From positions 1-64,000 of the forward strand of contig JBPOIJ010000034.1 of assembly GCA_052034585.1 (NCBI GenBank): a stretch of DNA of 64,000 nucleotides, written 5' to 3'. Positions 15,554-24,129 of this stretch are shown here, piece after piece. Position numbers and translations under genes: made by a program. Origin of the DNA: Xiheimicrobium sp052034585. GTDB lineage: Bacteria; Myxococcota; Myxococcia; Myxococcales; Myxococcaceae. Within the stretch, counting starts at the first letter, position 1, and each line of letters starts with the position of its first letter. Under the pieces are notes generated by a model. The model searched no databases. It had not been told where the DNA came from and saw only the letters and a program-made list of their open reading frames with translations.

Positions 15554-16891
15554 TCAGCGGAGCTCCAGCTGCACTTCGGTGAGGCAGGTGTCCTGAAAGC
15601 GCGCCGGGTACACGGCGTCGACTGTGAGCTTGACCGACGCGGTAGGCGCGGTGCGCGCCAGCTCGACGCGCCGCCACTCGCCCCATTTGGCGTCTGGGAG
15701 TTCGACGGTCTCGTGGGTGCCATCGGCGAAGGTGATGGTGAGGGTCTTGAGCCGCTCGTTCTGCCGCCACACGGAGGGGCTGGTGCCGCACCCGGGCTGA
15801 AGCCTCAGCGTCCGAAGGGCCATCGGTGCGGAGAGCTCCAGGGTCAGCGACTCGCCGGTGCCGGGGCCCTTGACCCCCTCGGCCCAGGCCGTCTCGGAGA
15901 GCCCGTCGACGGCGGCGCTCGGCGCGTAGAAGTCCTGCGGCAGGCCCTTCTCAACCAACTGCGAGGAGGCGCTGGCGCGCTTGAGCCACGACGGCGGGTG
16001 AGGCACGAGCGGCGACGGGCAGGGCTTGTCTGCGGTGGTGCCGTCGAACGAGGCGCCGGTCCAGACGTACCGGGTCAGGGTGCTGGTGGACTTGTCGCTG
16101 AAGTCGCCCTTGGCATCGACGTCCCAGGACGCGTCGGTGGAACTCACCTCGAAAACCTGCACGCCGTTGGTCTTCTGCCGGCAGAGGTGGAGCTTTTCGG
16201 TGTGCGCCTCGCCGGGCCCGTCGCCTGAGTTGCGGGAGCGCAGGGTGAGCACCGACGTGGAGCTGGCGCCGTCGAGGAGCCGGTAGTCGGCGTTGGTGAA
16301 GCTGCCCTCGCCGTCGGACCGCGAGGAGGCCTCGACCCGCATCAGCTCGCGACCCGGCACTTCGATCTCCGCGGGGCCGGCGGTGCAGCCGATGGGCTCG
16401 CCCAGTACCCCGCGCGGGTTGGCGCGCTCGCAGGCAGCAACGGCCTCTGCGATCGCCAGGTCGCGCGGCGGCACCGTCAGCGTCACCGGCTTCCCACCGG
16501 CGCCGAGCAGCTCGAGCTTGGCCAGGCACACGTCCTCCACGCCGGCCTCTGCAGGCAGGCTGATGGTCAGGGTGGCCTCGGTGCCCTCGCGCGGGTCCTC
16601 GAGGAGCAGCTCGAGCTTCTTCGCCTTGCGCTGGGTGTCGTTCTTGGAGTCGACGCTCTCGAAGCCCACCGCGAACGAGAACGCGGCTCGCGTCACCTCA
16701 CAGGTCGTGACGCGGAGCCCGGCGAGAGGGAACGGCTTGGCCAGCCGCCACTTCACCTCGTGGGCGAGAACCTTGCCGCCCGAGAGCAGGTCGAACCGGT
16801 TCTCGCCCGACGGGCCAGCGACCTCGAGCGAATCGAGGGCCGCCTGATCGGGCGTGGCGGCCAGCAGCGAGACGAGCGTGAGGAGCAGCAC
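15554..16891 (-). CDS. Exported protein with C-terminal NADase-type glycan-binding domain
   Basis: A protein of about 445 aa with a signal peptide (VLLLTLVSLLAATPDQA) when started at the GTG at 16891. The open frame extends to 17011, so a longer N-terminus is possible and the start is uncertain. Residues ~20-290 are a mostly beta region with several Cys and no recognised domain. The last ~120 residues match the discoidin-like NADase-type glycan-binding pattern: SAAVDGLSETAWAEGVKGPGTGE, then LRTLRLQPG, LKTLTITFADG and VYPARFQDTCLTEVQLEL. It probably binds a carbohydrate outside the cell membrane. It is flanked by the two copies of a direct repeat (15483-15537 and 17079-17149). Confidence 0.75.
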   Translation of the reverse strand: MLLLTLVSLLAATPDQAALDSLEVAGPSGENRFDLLSGGKVLAHEVKWRLAKPFPLAGLRVTTCEVTRAAFSFAVGFESVDSKNDTQRKAKKLELLLEDPREGTEATLTISLPAEAGVEDVCLAKLELLGAGGKPVTLTVPPRDLAIAEAVAACERANPRGVLGEPIGCTAGPAEIEVPGRELMRVEASSRSDGEGSFTNADYRLLDGASSTSVLTLRSRNSGDGPGEAHTEKLHLCRQKTNGVQVFEVSSTDASWDVDAKGDFSDKSTSTLTRYVWTGASFDGTTADKPCPSPLVPHPPSWLKRASASSQLVEKGLPQDFYAPSAAVDGLSETAWAEGVKGPGTGESLTLELSAPMALRTLRLQPGCGTSPSVWRQNERLKTLTITFADGTHETVELPDAKWGEWRRVELARTAPTASVKLTVDAVYPARFQDTCLTEVQLELR

Positions 16892-17078
16892 GGCCCGAGC
16901 GTAAGCAGAACCTCGCCGAAATGCGCCCCAACGGGTGACGCCGCGAGGCGCGACAGAACTCCTGGCCGCCTCCTGGAGGCCGCTCTCCGCGTTGGCGAGG
17001 CGCCGCTCCAAGGCTTCTGCGCCCAGCGGCTTCGCAGCTTCTTGCGCGTCTCCTTCGACCGTTACTTGGGCCCTCGGA

Positions 17079-17149
17079 GCTGATCACGACCCGGTTGGAT
17101 CGTTCGCGGCTTCCGACGGCTTGGCCCGAGTGGAGATGGTGGGCTCGGC
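17079..17149 (-). repeat. Diverged direct repeat, copy 2 (partner at 15483-15537)
   Basis: The core 17096-17136 matches 15490-15530 at 40 of 41 bases in the same orientation. The flanking heptamers GCTGATC and GCTCGGC recur, with extra bases inserted between them and the core. Here the repeat covers the last codons of the serine acetyltransferase-like gene and encodes its tail peptide AKPSEAANDP, which lies beyond the conserved fold. Confidence 0.8.
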
Positions 17150-17686
17150 CGGCTTCACCAACGAGTTCGGCGGCACCGAGCGGGTCAGCACCGCGCCGGC
17201 CATGATCTTCGTCCCGTCACCGACATGAATCGGGCCGAGCAGCGTCGCGCCGGGGCCGATGTGCACGTCCTTGCCGAGCGTCGGAGCGCCGCTCTCCTTC
17301 GTGACTGGATCGAGCGCCTCTCCCAGGGTGACGTTGTGGAAGAGGATGCAGCCCTCGCCGACCGAGGCGCGGTGCGAGAGCACGAGGCCGGTGCCGTGCA
17401 CGAGCGAGACGCCGCCGGCGATCTCCGTGTCCCAGTGAATCTCGGCCCCGTACAGGTGACGGATCAGGCGGCTGCCGATCTGTCCTCCCAGCGGGAGGTG
17501 GAGATCGCGCGCCAGCCGCATCACCCGCGTCGCGAGCATCATCTGGAAGCCGATCTTCTTCACCGCGTCGACGGGCATTCGGGTGAGGGGAATCGACTCC
17601 GAGTGGTACTTCTGCCGGTAGCGCTGCACCGAGCCGTAGTCGGCGCGTACCGTGCTCACGAAGGTCGACAGCGCTTTGCGGATCAC
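17084..17686 (-). CDS. Serine O-acetyltransferase-like hexapeptide-repeat protein
   Basis: Cytoplasmic left-handed beta-helix acetyltransferase of 200 aa, closest by eye to CysE-type serine acetyltransferases. An N-terminal helical region (residues 1-80) precedes the hexapeptide region with GAEIHWDTEIAGGVSLVHGTGLVLSHRASVGEGCILFHNVTLG, then APTLGKDVHIGPGATLLGPIHVGDGTKIMAGAVLTRSVPPNSLV. The two His residues in LVHGTG and LSHRAS fit catalytic or substrate positions of the family. The non-conserved tail (AKPSEAANDPTGS) is encoded by the repeat at 17079-17149. In polysaccharide-rich regions such proteins can acetylate sugars instead of serine, so the substrate is open. It stands alone, with no cysteine-synthesis gene beside it. 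Confidence 0.8.
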   Translation of the reverse strand: MIRKALSTFVSTVRADYGSVQRYRQKYHSESIPLTRMPVDAVKKIGFQMMLATRVMRLARDLHLPLGGQIGSRLIRHLYGAEIHWDTEIAGGVSLVHGTGLVLSHRASVGEGCILFHNVTLGEALDPVTKESGAPTLGKDVHIGPGATLLGPIHVGDGTKIMAGAVLTRSVPPNSLVKPAEPTISTRAKPSEAANDPTGS

Positions 17687-17820
17687 GCGGGCACTCTACA
17701 CCGAGGCTCACCGGACGCCTCGTCGACAGGCCGTTCCAGCGCAGACGGATCTCCGCCTGAACTTGGATCCTGCGGGACTCCTCGGGTAGACGAGAGCCTT
17801 CCTCCCGAGGGACCTCACCG

Positions 17821-19827
17821 ATGCCGACCTCCATTCGCCGACTCGCCACCGACGCTGCCGCCGACCGCCGCATCACCAAAGAGGAGGCTCAGGCGCTCGT
17901 CGCCAAGGCCACCACCGACGGAAAGGTGACGTCGTACGAGAAGGGCCAGCTGCGCTCGGTGCTCAACCAATACAAGGACCTCTTCTCCGCCGACGCGAAG
18001 AAGCTCGTCGAGGAGCTGCTCACCGCCAAGCCGCCTCCCTCCGGGCAGGTCATCACGCTCGACCCGACGCCCTCGCAGCGGCCGGTGTACCTCGCGGCCG
18101 ACGGCACCTTCACCGTGAACGCGAACGGAACGCCTCCGTCCACCGCGCTCCAGAAGGGCGATGCGCTCTACCGGGCCGGCGAGCTCGTCGACAACGCGCG
18201 CGAGAACGTCTTCGCCAACCTCTCCAAGGAGACCCGCGCCAAGGCCTTCGAGCAGCTCGAGAAGACGCTGACGACCCCACCGAGCGGTCTCGACGCCCGC
18301 CAGGCGCTCCAGCTCCGCGCCTCGAGCGCCACCGTCCTCCTCCATCTGATGGAGGGCACCAAGGAGCCCGAGCTGCTCGCGCCGATGCTCAGGCGCTTCG
18401 AGGCGACGGTGCGCGGTGAGACGGACAAGCGGCTGCAGGAAAACCTCGTCTTCCACCTCTCCAACTCGCCGCTCGCCAAGGCCGGGGAAGCGAAGAAGCT
18501 CTCCGACACGCTGTTGCCCGCGCTCGCGCCCATCAAGCCGCCCTACGAGAAGTGGTTCGCCAACGGGAACGACACGGTGAAGCTCGACTGGCAGGTCGGC
18601 GACGAGTTCATCGCCAGCTTCCGCCGCTCGCTCACCAGCAAGGGCTGGAAGGAGACCTCGTCGGGCAGCGGCGTCTACACCAAGACGTTCAACGAGCCCG
18701 GCGTCGGGGAGACGAAGTTCGAGATCCGCACCCGGCTCGGCGGCGGCTCTGGCCTGCTCGAGAAGATCGCCGACCCCGGCGTGCAGATCATCGGCTACGA
18801 CGGGCACTCGAACTGGGGCCAGAATCAGGTCAGCTCGCTCAAGCGCGCGCCCTCGGTGCCCGACGGCGGAGACGGCAAGCTCTACTTCTCGAACCTCTGC
18901 GTCGGGAAGTCGCAGATCGACGCCTTCAAGGAGAAGTACCCGAACCTCCAGGTGACGACGACCTACGGCAGCTCGTCGAGCGAGACCGACATCGACGGCC
19001 TGGCGAAGCTCTTCTCGAAGCGCGCGCCGTGGACCGACATCAACCCCTTCCTCGACCGCGGCGACTACGCCTGGGACCGCAACAACTTCGTCACCCCCAT
19101 CTCGACCCAGGTGCGCGAGCAGGTGCTCGATCGGGACAACGACGGGCAGGCCGACTACCTCGACAAACACTTCAACGTCTCCACCTTCGACGTGGCGACC
19201 GACACCCAGCGCGAGTTCCGGCCGGTGAAGCAGGACCGCTCGGCCGAGACGCTCGACGGCACCAAGGTGCTCATCTCGGCGCAGGTCATCAACACGGTGA
19301 GCGAGTTCAGCGGCATCTTGCGCGAGGTGAACGAACACTCACGGGTGCTGCCAGCGGGCTGGTTCGAGCCGAAGGCGGGCGAGAGCGAAGTCGTGAAGTT
19401 CACCAAGGTGCCGGGCGGTGGCCTCAACGGCGCTCCGACGTTCCAGATGCAGGTGAACGCGCGCTACTCGCACATGAGCGAAGAGGCGCTCCGGGCGACG
19501 TGCATCTACGAGTTCAACCGGTACCTGCAGAGCTCCGGCGAGCAGAAGCTCGACCCGGTCGATCGGAAGCTCGCCTCGGTCATCAGCTTCGCCCAGTCGC
19601 TCGACATCGACGACAGCTGGCGCGACGACGAGGTCTTCAAGAACTTCCTCACCCGGTACAACCTGCCGGCGTTTTCCCGTTCGGACATTCAGGTGCTGCT
19701 CGACGCCGAGCACCACGACTACGCGGGCAGCGAAGAGATGGTGAAGGCGCTCAAGGCCAAGCTGTCGCCTGCCCTCCTCGCCGAGCTGAAGAAGCCCGAG
19801 GTGGGCGAGCCGGTTCGTTATCTCTGA
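17821..19827 (+). CDS. Large protein of unknown function with EF-hand-like motifs and possible caspase-like core
   Basis: I do not recognise this 668-aa protein. No signal peptide is visible. The N-terminus (residues 1-60) resembles paired EF-hands without full ligand sets (DRRITKEEAQ, DGKVTSYEKGQ). After a linker, residues ~110-250 are helical. A middle domain has VQIIGYDGHSNWG (His329) and, 31 residues on, KLYFSNLCVGKSQ (Cys360): each residue follows a hydrophobic strand, as in clan CD (caspase/gingipain/separase-like) peptidases. A calcium-loop-like DRDNDGQADYLDKHF follows near residue 440. The C-terminal third is helical. It begins ATG shortly after a gagggacctcacc stretch. It stands alone, divergent from the acetyltransferase. 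The peptidase idea is inference only. Confidence 0.7.
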   Translation: MPTSIRRLATDAAADRRITKEEAQALVAKATTDGKVTSYEKGQLRSVLNQYKDLFSADAKKLVEELLTAKPPPSGQVITLDPTPSQRPVYLAADGTFTVNANGTPPSTALQKGDALYRAGELVDNARENVFANLSKETRAKAFEQLEKTLTTPPSGLDARQALQLRASSATVLLHLMEGTKEPELLAPMLRRFEATVRGETDKRLQENLVFHLSNSPLAKAGEAKKLSDTLLPALAPIKPPYEKWFANGNDTVKLDWQVGDEFIASFRRSLTSKGWKETSSGSGVYTKTFNEPGVGETKFEIRTRLGGGSGLLEKIADPGVQIIGYDGHSNWGQNQVSSLKRAPSVPDGGDGKLYFSNLCVGKSQIDAFKEKYPNLQVTTTYGSSSSETDIDGLAKLFSKRAPWTDINPFLDRGDYAWDRNNFVTPISTQVREQVLDRDNDGQADYLDKHFNVSTFDVATDTQREFRPVKQDRSAETLDGTKVLISAQVINTVSEFSGILREVNEHSRVLPAGWFEPKAGESEVVKFTKVPGGGLNGAPTFQMQVNARYSHMSEEALRATCIYEFNRYLQSSGEQKLDPVDRKLASVISFAQSLDIDDSWRDDEVFKNFLTRYNLPAFSRSDIQVLLDAEHHDYAGSEEMVKALKAKLSPALLAELKKPEVGEPVRYL

Positions 19828-19886
19828 GCGACGCGCCGGTCTTCTCCCTCGACGCGCGCAGCGCCGGGCAGTACGTGACGTGAGCC

Positions 19887-20918
19887 GTGAAGACGCCCCG
19901 ACTCAGCGTGGTCATCGCGACGTGGAACCGGCTCCAGCTGTTGGGAGAGCTCCTCGACGCGCTCGGCCACCAGACGCTCCCAGCCGACGATTTCGAAGTG
20001 GTGGTGGTCGACGACGGCTCGAAGGTGCCGGTCGCGCCCGAGCTCGCCAAACGAAAGGACCGCTTCGCGCTCCGCGTCTTCACCCAAGCGAACGCCGGAG
20101 CCGCCGCCGCCCGTCACGCCGGCGTGCTCGAGGCGAAGGCGCCCATCATCGTCATCACCGACGACGACATGCTGGTGCCGCCGGAGTTCCTCTCCGAGCA
20201 CCTCAAGGCCCACGACGCCGGCTACACGCTCGTGCTCGGGCACATCGACAACGAGCCCGGCCTCGACGACAAGCCGTTGTTCGAGCGCTTCCACGCCGAG
20301 CAACTCGCGCGCTTCGTCGCCCGCTACAGCCGGGAACCGACGGCGGTGCGCGGAGTGATGGTCTGCACCGGCAACGTCTCCTTCCGCCGCGACGACTACC
20401 TCAAGGTGGGCGGCTTCGACCGGTCGCTCGATCGCTCCGAGGACCGTGAGCTCGGCGTTCGGCTCCAGAAGGCCGGCGCGCGGCTGTACTTCGCGAAGGA
20501 CGCGCGCACCATCAACCGCAGCGACCACGTCGACCTGAACCTGTGGATGACGCGCAACTTCCGCTACGGCATCTACGACAGCCGCATTCATCAGAAGCAC
20601 CCCGACCGGCTCGACGCCGATCCCTGGCACTTCTTGTTCCTGGTGAACCCGGCCTCGCGCGCCTTGTTGCTGCTCAGCGCGAGCGCGCCGACGGTGGGCA
20701 AGGTGCTCTCGCGTGCCGCGTATTCCGTCGCGGAGAAGTTGGACGAGCGCCGGCAGCTGCATCCACTTCTCGGCAAGGTGGCCATCGCGGGCGCGACCTT
20801 GAGCTACGGACTCGAGTACTTCCGCGGCGTGCGTGAAGAAGCGGGCTCACTGCCGAAGACCTGGCTCGACTTCGCCCGGCACGCGGTGGCGCAAGCGCGC
20901 CGAAAGGGACAACCGTGA
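19887..20918 (+). CDS. Family 2 glycosyltransferase
   Basis: GT-A-fold glycosyltransferase of 343 aa, most likely acting at the cytoplasmic face of the inner membrane in polysaccharide or glycoconjugate synthesis. It begins RLSVVIATWNRLQLLGELLDAL, with VVVVDDGSKVPV (nucleotide-binding Asp) and the metal-binding TDDDM at about residue 91. GNVSFRRDDYLKVGGFD and EDRELGVRLQKAG are the acceptor-side blocks of the family. There is no strong membrane helix apart from a hydrophobic stretch near residue 255. GTG start at 19887. The stop overlaps the GTG of the next gene by 4 bases, making a three-gene operon with two alpha/beta-hydrolase-fold proteins. Confidence 0.92.
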   Translation: MKTPRLSVVIATWNRLQLLGELLDALGHQTLPADDFEVVVVDDGSKVPVAPELAKRKDRFALRVFTQANAGAAAARHAGVLEAKAPIIVITDDDMLVPPEFLSEHLKAHDAGYTLVLGHIDNEPGLDDKPLFERFHAEQLARFVARYSREPTAVRGVMVCTGNVSFRRDDYLKVGGFDRSLDRSEDRELGVRLQKAGARLYFAKDARTINRSDHVDLNLWMTRNFRYGIYDSRIHQKHPDRLDADPWHFLFLVNPASRALLLLSASAPTVGKVLSRAAYSVAEKLDERRQLHPLLGKVAIAGATLSYGLEYFRGVREEAGSLPKTWLDFARHAVAQARRKGQP

Positions 20919-21775
20919 AGGTCTGGGCTCCGGGCGACGCGCTGCCGGGCGACGAGACGCCTTCGTACCTCGCCCATCAAGGCGCGCAGCTGTACCTCGT
21001 GCATCATCGCGCCGCGGCGAAGCGCCCTCGAGCGACGGTGATTCTCGCCGGGCCGATGACGCTCGAGCGCGCGCACGGCTACCTCACCTGGGTACGGCTC
21101 GCCCGAAACCTCGCGGTGAACGGCTACGACGTGCTGCGCTTCGACTACCGCGGCGTCGGCGAGAGCACTGGAGCGTTTCGTGAGCAGTCCTTCGACACCT
21201 GGCTGGCGGATCTCGGCCGGGTGATCAGCCACGCGAAGACGCTCGGGCCAAAGCGCGTCGTCTGTCTGGGCTTGCGGCTGGGCGCGCTGCTCGCGAGGCC
21301 GTACTTCGAAGACGGTACGCTCGACGGGCTCATCGCCTGGGAGCCGCCGCAGACCGCGCGCGCGATGATGATGGACATGCTCCGGCGCAAGCTCGCCGCC
21401 GACTACATGGAGTTCCCCGACGCCCCCCGGAAGGTCCGCGACGACTACGTGAAGGACTTCGAGCGCGGCGCCGAGGTGGAGGTCGAGGGCTACCCGTGGA
21501 CGCCGAAGCTGTGGCGGTCGGCCGACGCGTTCGCCTTCGCGGAGCCGGAGCGCATCGGCGGCGAGTGGCTCTCCGTCTTCCTCGACGGCCGCGCGGAGGA
21601 CAAGCTGCCGGCCGCGAAGCGGAACCACTACGGCGCCTTCAAGGTTCCGAAGCCGCCGTTCTGGCTGCAGAGCACCCACCTCATCGCCGACCTGCGCGAG
21701 CCGTTCACCTTCACCTTCGAGCGGCTCCACCAGTGGACGAACGCCTGGAGCGTCACCGATGGAGGTGACCAATGA
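20915..21775 (+). CDS. Alpha/beta-hydrolase-fold protein lacking the nucleophile Ser (exosortase-associated hydrolase 2-like)
   Basis: A 286-aa alpha/beta-hydrolase-fold protein. The fold is evident from RATVILAGPMTLERAHGYL, then NGYDVLRFDYRGVGESTG (an oxyanion/loop block shared with thioesterase-like hydrolases). The nucleophile elbow reads CLGLRLGALLA: the position normally occupied by Ser in GxSxG is Arg. It is therefore either catalytically inactive or uses a different mechanism. The GLRLG elbow recalls hydrolase 2 of exosortase-A-associated exopolysaccharide clusters (from memory). The GTG start overlaps the glycosyltransferase stop by 4 bases and the stop overlaps the next hydrolase start by 4 bases. 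Likely role: handling an acyl or aminoacyl substituent of a polysaccharide (inference). Confidence 0.8.
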   Translation: MKVWAPGDALPGDETPSYLAHQGAQLYLVHHRAAAKRPRATVILAGPMTLERAHGYLTWVRLARNLAVNGYDVLRFDYRGVGESTGAFREQSFDTWLADLGRVISHAKTLGPKRVVCLGLRLGALLARPYFEDGTLDGLIAWEPPQTARAMMMDMLRRKLAADYMEFPDAPRKVRDDYVKDFERGAEVEVEGYPWTPKLWRSADAFAFAEPERIGGEWLSVFLDGRAEDKLPAAKRNHYGAFKVPKPPFWLQSTHLIADLREPFTFTFERLHQWTNAWSVTDGGDQ

Positions 21776-22767
21776 GTTCGCGCGAGCTCGACGTGCTCGA
21801 CCTGCCCTCGGGGCGCTGCGTGGGCACGATTCATCGGCCGGCCACCCGCCGCAGCGACGTCGGGCTGTTGTGGGTGAACTTCGGCTACGTGCCGCGAGAC
21901 GGCCACGGAGGCCTCGCCAGTCAGGCCAGTGACGCCTTGGCGGACGACGGCGTGCTCTGCTTTCGCTTCGATCTCCCCGGGCTCGGTGACGCGCCCGGCC
22001 CGCTGCCGAAGGTGACCCACGACTTCTTCCCGGTGGTGACGGGCGGCTCCTTCACCGCGGTGACGGTGGAGCTGGTGAATCGCCTCTGTGAACGCGAAGG
22101 CCTCTCCGGACTCGTGGTCGCTGGCCTGTGCGGCGGCGCGGTGAACGCCATCTTCACTGGAGACGCGCAGAAGGCGCGGGTGAAGGGCCTCTTGCTGCTC
22201 GAGCCCGAGCTCTACGTCACCGAACCGAAGGCGGCCGATGGCACGGTGAAGCCGATGCGGCTGCGCGCGTGGCTGCGGGAGCAACTCCCGAGTCAGAAGA
22301 ACGTCGCCACCTCGCTGCTCGATCGCGCGCTCTCGACTCGGTTGCCGATGGAAGAGTCGGTGAAGGCGGCGGTGCTGCGCGTCGTGCCGAAGCAGGCCAC
22401 CAACTACTGGGGGTGGATGCGGCTGCTCACCGCCGAGGGAAAGTACGCGCGCTTCGTGCCGATTCCGCGCAAGGCCCTCCTCGACTTCGTGATGTCGCGC
22501 TCGGGGCTGCCCGACGTCACCAACCTCCCGCTCGCCGCGGCGTGGAAGAGCTGGCTCGAAGAAGGCCGGCCAGCGCTCGTCATCACCGCGAAGGGCAAGC
22601 TGCGCGAGCTCTTCTTCGATCGCATCAACGCCGGCATCCAGGCGCCTTCGACCGGGCCGCGGTACCAGCACGTTCGGCTCGCGGGCACGAACCACATCTT
22701 CACCACCGGCGGCGCCATCGCCACCGTCACCAAGCACATCGAAGGCAACTGGAAGCTCTTCGGCTGA
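21772..22767 (+). CDS. Alpha/beta-hydrolase-fold protein with Cys nucleophile elbow (exosortase-associated hydrolase 1-like)
   Basis: A 331-aa alpha/beta-hydrolase-fold protein. It has a core of LLWVNFGYVPRDGHGG, then DGVLCFRFDLPGLGDAPG and the nucleophile elbow VVAGLCGGAVNAIF. The elbow is GxCxG, with Cys replacing Ser, and a candidate catalytic His lies in GTNHIFTTGG near the C-terminus. Cys nucleophiles at this position are known in dienelactone hydrolase and, from memory, in hydrolase 1 of exosortase-A-associated clusters. A helical lid is predicted between about residues 150 and 240. It is coupled to the upstream hydrolase by a 4-base ATGA overlap. The downstream neighbour is the convergent histidine kinase, 3 bases away. 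Confidence 0.82.
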   Translation: MSSRELDVLDLPSGRCVGTIHRPATRRSDVGLLWVNFGYVPRDGHGGLASQASDALADDGVLCFRFDLPGLGDAPGPLPKVTHDFFPVVTGGSFTAVTVELVNRLCEREGLSGLVVAGLCGGAVNAIFTGDAQKARVKGLLLLEPELYVTEPKAADGTVKPMRLRAWLREQLPSQKNVATSLLDRALSTRLPMEESVKAAVLRVVPKQATNYWGWMRLLTAEGKYARFVPIPRKALLDFVMSRSGLPDVTNLPLAAAWKSWLEEGRPALVITAKGKLRELFFDRINAGIQAPSTGPRYQHVRLAGTNHIFTTGGAIATVTKHIEGNWKLFG

Positions 22768-22770
22768 GGG

Positions 22771-24129
22771 TCAGGCGGGGAAGGCGACGACGACCTCGGC
22801 ACCGGAAGTGGTGGGCGCGACGAACGCCCGGCCTCCATGACGACGCGCGACTTCACGCACGATGGCGAGGCCCAAGCCGGTGCCGGGCGGGCCTCCACGC
22901 ACTCGATGAAACGGCTCGAACACGTTCTCACGCTCGGCTTCGGGAATGCCTGGCCCGGTGTCCTTCACCGAGAGGGCAAACTCGCCGTTCGTCACGCTCG
23001 CGCGCACCGTCACCGTGCTCCCGTCGGGCGCGAACTTGAGGGCGTTCGAGAGCAGGTTGTCCAACACCTGGCGCAGCTCGATGGCGTGACAGCGAACGGA
23101 CAGCCCAGGCGTCACCTCGGCGCGGAGCTCGACGTGACGAGTCGCCGCGGCGTCACGACTCACCGAGAGCGCGTCGTCGACGACCTGCGAGATCTCCACG
23201 ACCTCGACCGAGCGCTCGTCGCGCGCGATGGAGGCCGTGTCCAACAGCCGTGACGCCAGCGAGGCGAGCCGCACGACCTCCTGCCGGGTCTCGGCCAGCG
23301 CCGTCTTGAGCTCGTCTGGGGTGCGTTCACGACGGAGCGCGAGATCGAGCCGGGTGCGCATGAGCGACAGCGGCGTCCTCAGCTCGTGAGCGGCGTCGGC
23401 GAGCAACCGTTCTCGAGCGTCACGCACCGCCTGCAGCCGCTCGGTCGCTTCGCCGAGAACCTGGTGCACCTCGGAGACCTCGTCACGGCCGACATCGGGC
23501 TCGAGCCGGCGCTCCAGCTCTCCAGCGCGCACGGCTTCGAGGTGCCCTCGCAGCGCCGCCAGCCGTCGCCGGAGTCCCCTGCCTTGAACGCCCTGAATCA
23601 GCACCAGCACCAAGACGGTCGCGAGGGTGGCGCCGAGCGCGACGAGGTGAAACGTGACCGTCGAGGCGTCGGCCTGCGCGAGGGACGCCGAGAGCTTCAG
23701 CGCGAAGACGTCGCCCGACGGGCTCTTCACCGAGACGACGAGCTGTCGATGACGGTGGCCTTCGTGTTCGACCGTCGAGAGCGAGGGCGTGTTGGGCACC
23801 GACGCGGGCAGGAGGGATTCGCGCTGCGTCCCCTCGAGCGGCGGCGGGTAGCGCATCACCTCGGCGCCGTCGGGACCGAAGAGGATGCCCTCGGGCGCGA
23901 AGGGCCTCACGCTGTCGACGAGCGGTGACGAGGCCATGTGCAGATGCGGCTCGTTCTTCGGCCCGTCGAAGAGGCTCACGCTCTCGATGGCGGCCTGGGC
24001 GAGGAGCGCTTGATCGAGGGTGCGCTCGAGCGCGGCGTGAAACACGGTGTCGGCCGCGAAGAGCACCATCGCCAAGATGGCCGCGGGAAGAATGGCGCCC
24101 CAGAGCCACAGGCGCGTCGAGAGCGTCAC
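22771..24129 (-). CDS. Sensor histidine kinase of the metal-efflux operon
   Basis: Inner-membrane histidine kinase of 452 aa. Two transmembrane helices (about residues 6-28 and 160-185) flank a ~130-residue periplasmic sensor domain containing HLHM and the His-rich string EGHRHRQL, which could bind metal. A HAMP-like linker leads to the H-box AHELRTPLS (about residue 246). The ATPase motifs are DNLLSNALKFAP (N-box), DTGPGIP (G1) and GTGLGLAIV (G2). I chose GTG at 24129 because it overlaps the response-regulator stop by 4 bases and starts exactly before the first membrane helix. It is the last gene of the efflux operon and presumably senses the metal ion exported. Confidence 0.9.
   Translation of the reverse strand: MTLSTRLWLWGAILPAAILAMVLFAADTVFHAALERTLDQALLAQAAIESVSLFDGPKNEPHLHMASSPLVDSVRPFAPEGILFGPDGAEVMRYPPPLEGTQRESLLPASVPNTPSLSTVEHEGHRHRQLVVSVKSPSGDVFALKLSASLAQADASTVTFHLVALGATLATVLVLVLIQGVQGRGLRRRLAALRGHLEAVRAGELERRLEPDVGRDEVSEVHQVLGEATERLQAVRDARERLLADAAHELRTPLSLMRTRLDLALRRERTPDELKTALAETRQEVVRLASLASRLLDTASIARDERSVEVVEISQVVDDALSVSRDAAATRHVELRAEVTPGLSVRCHAIELRQVLDNLLSNALKFAPDGSTVTVRASVTNGEFALSVKDTGPGIPEAERENVFEPFHRVRGGPPGTGLGLAIVREVARRHGGRAFVAPTTSGAEVVVAFPA

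Noticed and set aside
15199..15723. 174-codon minus-strand open frame containing the AKPSEAANDP peptide
   Set aside because: The peptide comes from the direct repeat; the frame has no start site, no fold and overlaps two better genes.
17821..19827. Secreted calcium-binding protein as the main call
   Set aside because: No signal peptide at the chosen ATG, and only partial EF-hand ligand sets.
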